Of a stretch of DNA of 16,362 nucleotides, positions 16,308 through 16,362 are shown piece by piece. The number at the start of each line of letters is the position of its first letter. Positions within the stretch are counted from its first letter, which is position 1. The position numbers and the translations under genes were made by a program. Below the pieces are notes generated by a model. The model was not told where the DNA came from, did no database searches, and saw only the letters and a program-made list of their open reading frames with translations. This DNA comes from JBBIRT01 sp037441725 (GTDB taxonomy: Bacteria > Desulfobacterota > BSN033 > UBA1163), in contig JBBIRT010000075.1 of assembly GCA_037441725.1 (NCBI GenBank), positions 1-16,362 on the forward strand, read 5' to 3'.

Positions 16308-16362
16308 TGGTGAGCCGTGCAGGAATCGAACCTGCAACCTACTGATTAAGAGTCAGTTGCTC
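16308..16362 (-). tRNA. tRNA-Lys(CTT), 5' end cut by window edge
   Basis: The 3' 55 nt of a tRNA on the minus strand: anticodon stem ACTGA/TCAGT with loop CTCTTAA giving anticodon CTT, variable loop AGGTT, T-stem GCAGG/CCTGC with loop TTCGATT, acceptor ACGGCTC, A73 and an encoded CCA. About 21 nt of the 5' part lie outside. It is the intact relative of the relic at 8256-8346. Confidence 0.92.

Overview
The window reads as chromosomal DNA of a bacterium, almost entirely transcribed from the minus strand. The conserved block trigger factor-ClpP-ClpX, a GH57 4-alpha-glucanotransferase, an acyl-CoA ligase, a small Rho_N-type protein and a very large secreted multidomain protein with an Sec-type signal peptide suggest a Gram-negative lineage, perhaps Desulfobacterota (former Deltaproteobacteria) or a neighbour. 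This is an inference from gene content; no marker gene in the window fixes the taxonomy.

Left part (1-4407, minus strand). In transcription order there is an AMP-forming acyl-CoA ligase, a GH57 glucanotransferase, a 105-aa basic protein with an N-terminal Rho_N/SAP-like fold, a very strong hairpin, and a family 2 glycosyltransferase. The glycosyltransferase has an in-frame TAA exactly before its DxD motif, and the reading frame resumes past the stop to the window edge. Upstream of the ligase lie tRNA-Asp(GTC), with a textbook intrinsic terminator, and tRNA-Val(TAC), with a near-consensus sigma-70 promoter.

Middle (4793-8112, minus strand). tRNA-Leu(TAG), tig, clpP and clpX are tightly packed, with short gaps and strong ribosome-binding sites. 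They encode the ribosome-associated chaperone, the ClpP protease chamber and its ClpX unfoldase, so together they form a protein folding and turnover operon. The lon gene that often follows clpX in proteobacteria is absent; the two tRNAs take its place.

Right part (8113-16362). A 0.5-kb spacer holds a decayed tRNA-Lys pseudogene, a terminator-like hairpin and a 120-nt nested inverted-repeat element bounded by a 5-bp direct repeat, which looks like a small foldback/MITE-like insertion. Then comes a single 7.1-kb gene for a 2376-aa secreted protein. Its order is: signal peptide, an unassigned N-terminal domain, two PKD-like domains, an Ig-like and an IPT/TIG-like domain, a helical region with a hydrophobic Cys cluster, a complete seven-blade FG-GAP (integrin-alpha-like) propeller, two tandem BACON-like domains and an unassigned Cys-containing C-terminal domain. 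A 0.56-kb AT-rich leader with a candidate promoter and a 16-bp perfect palindrome precedes it. The window ends inside tRNA-Lys(CTT), of which the pseudogene near 8.3 kb is a diverged relative. The giant gene is thus bracketed by an intact-looking and a decayed tRNA-Lys in the same orientation, which would fit an old insertion at a tRNA locus or a decayed tRNA duplication.
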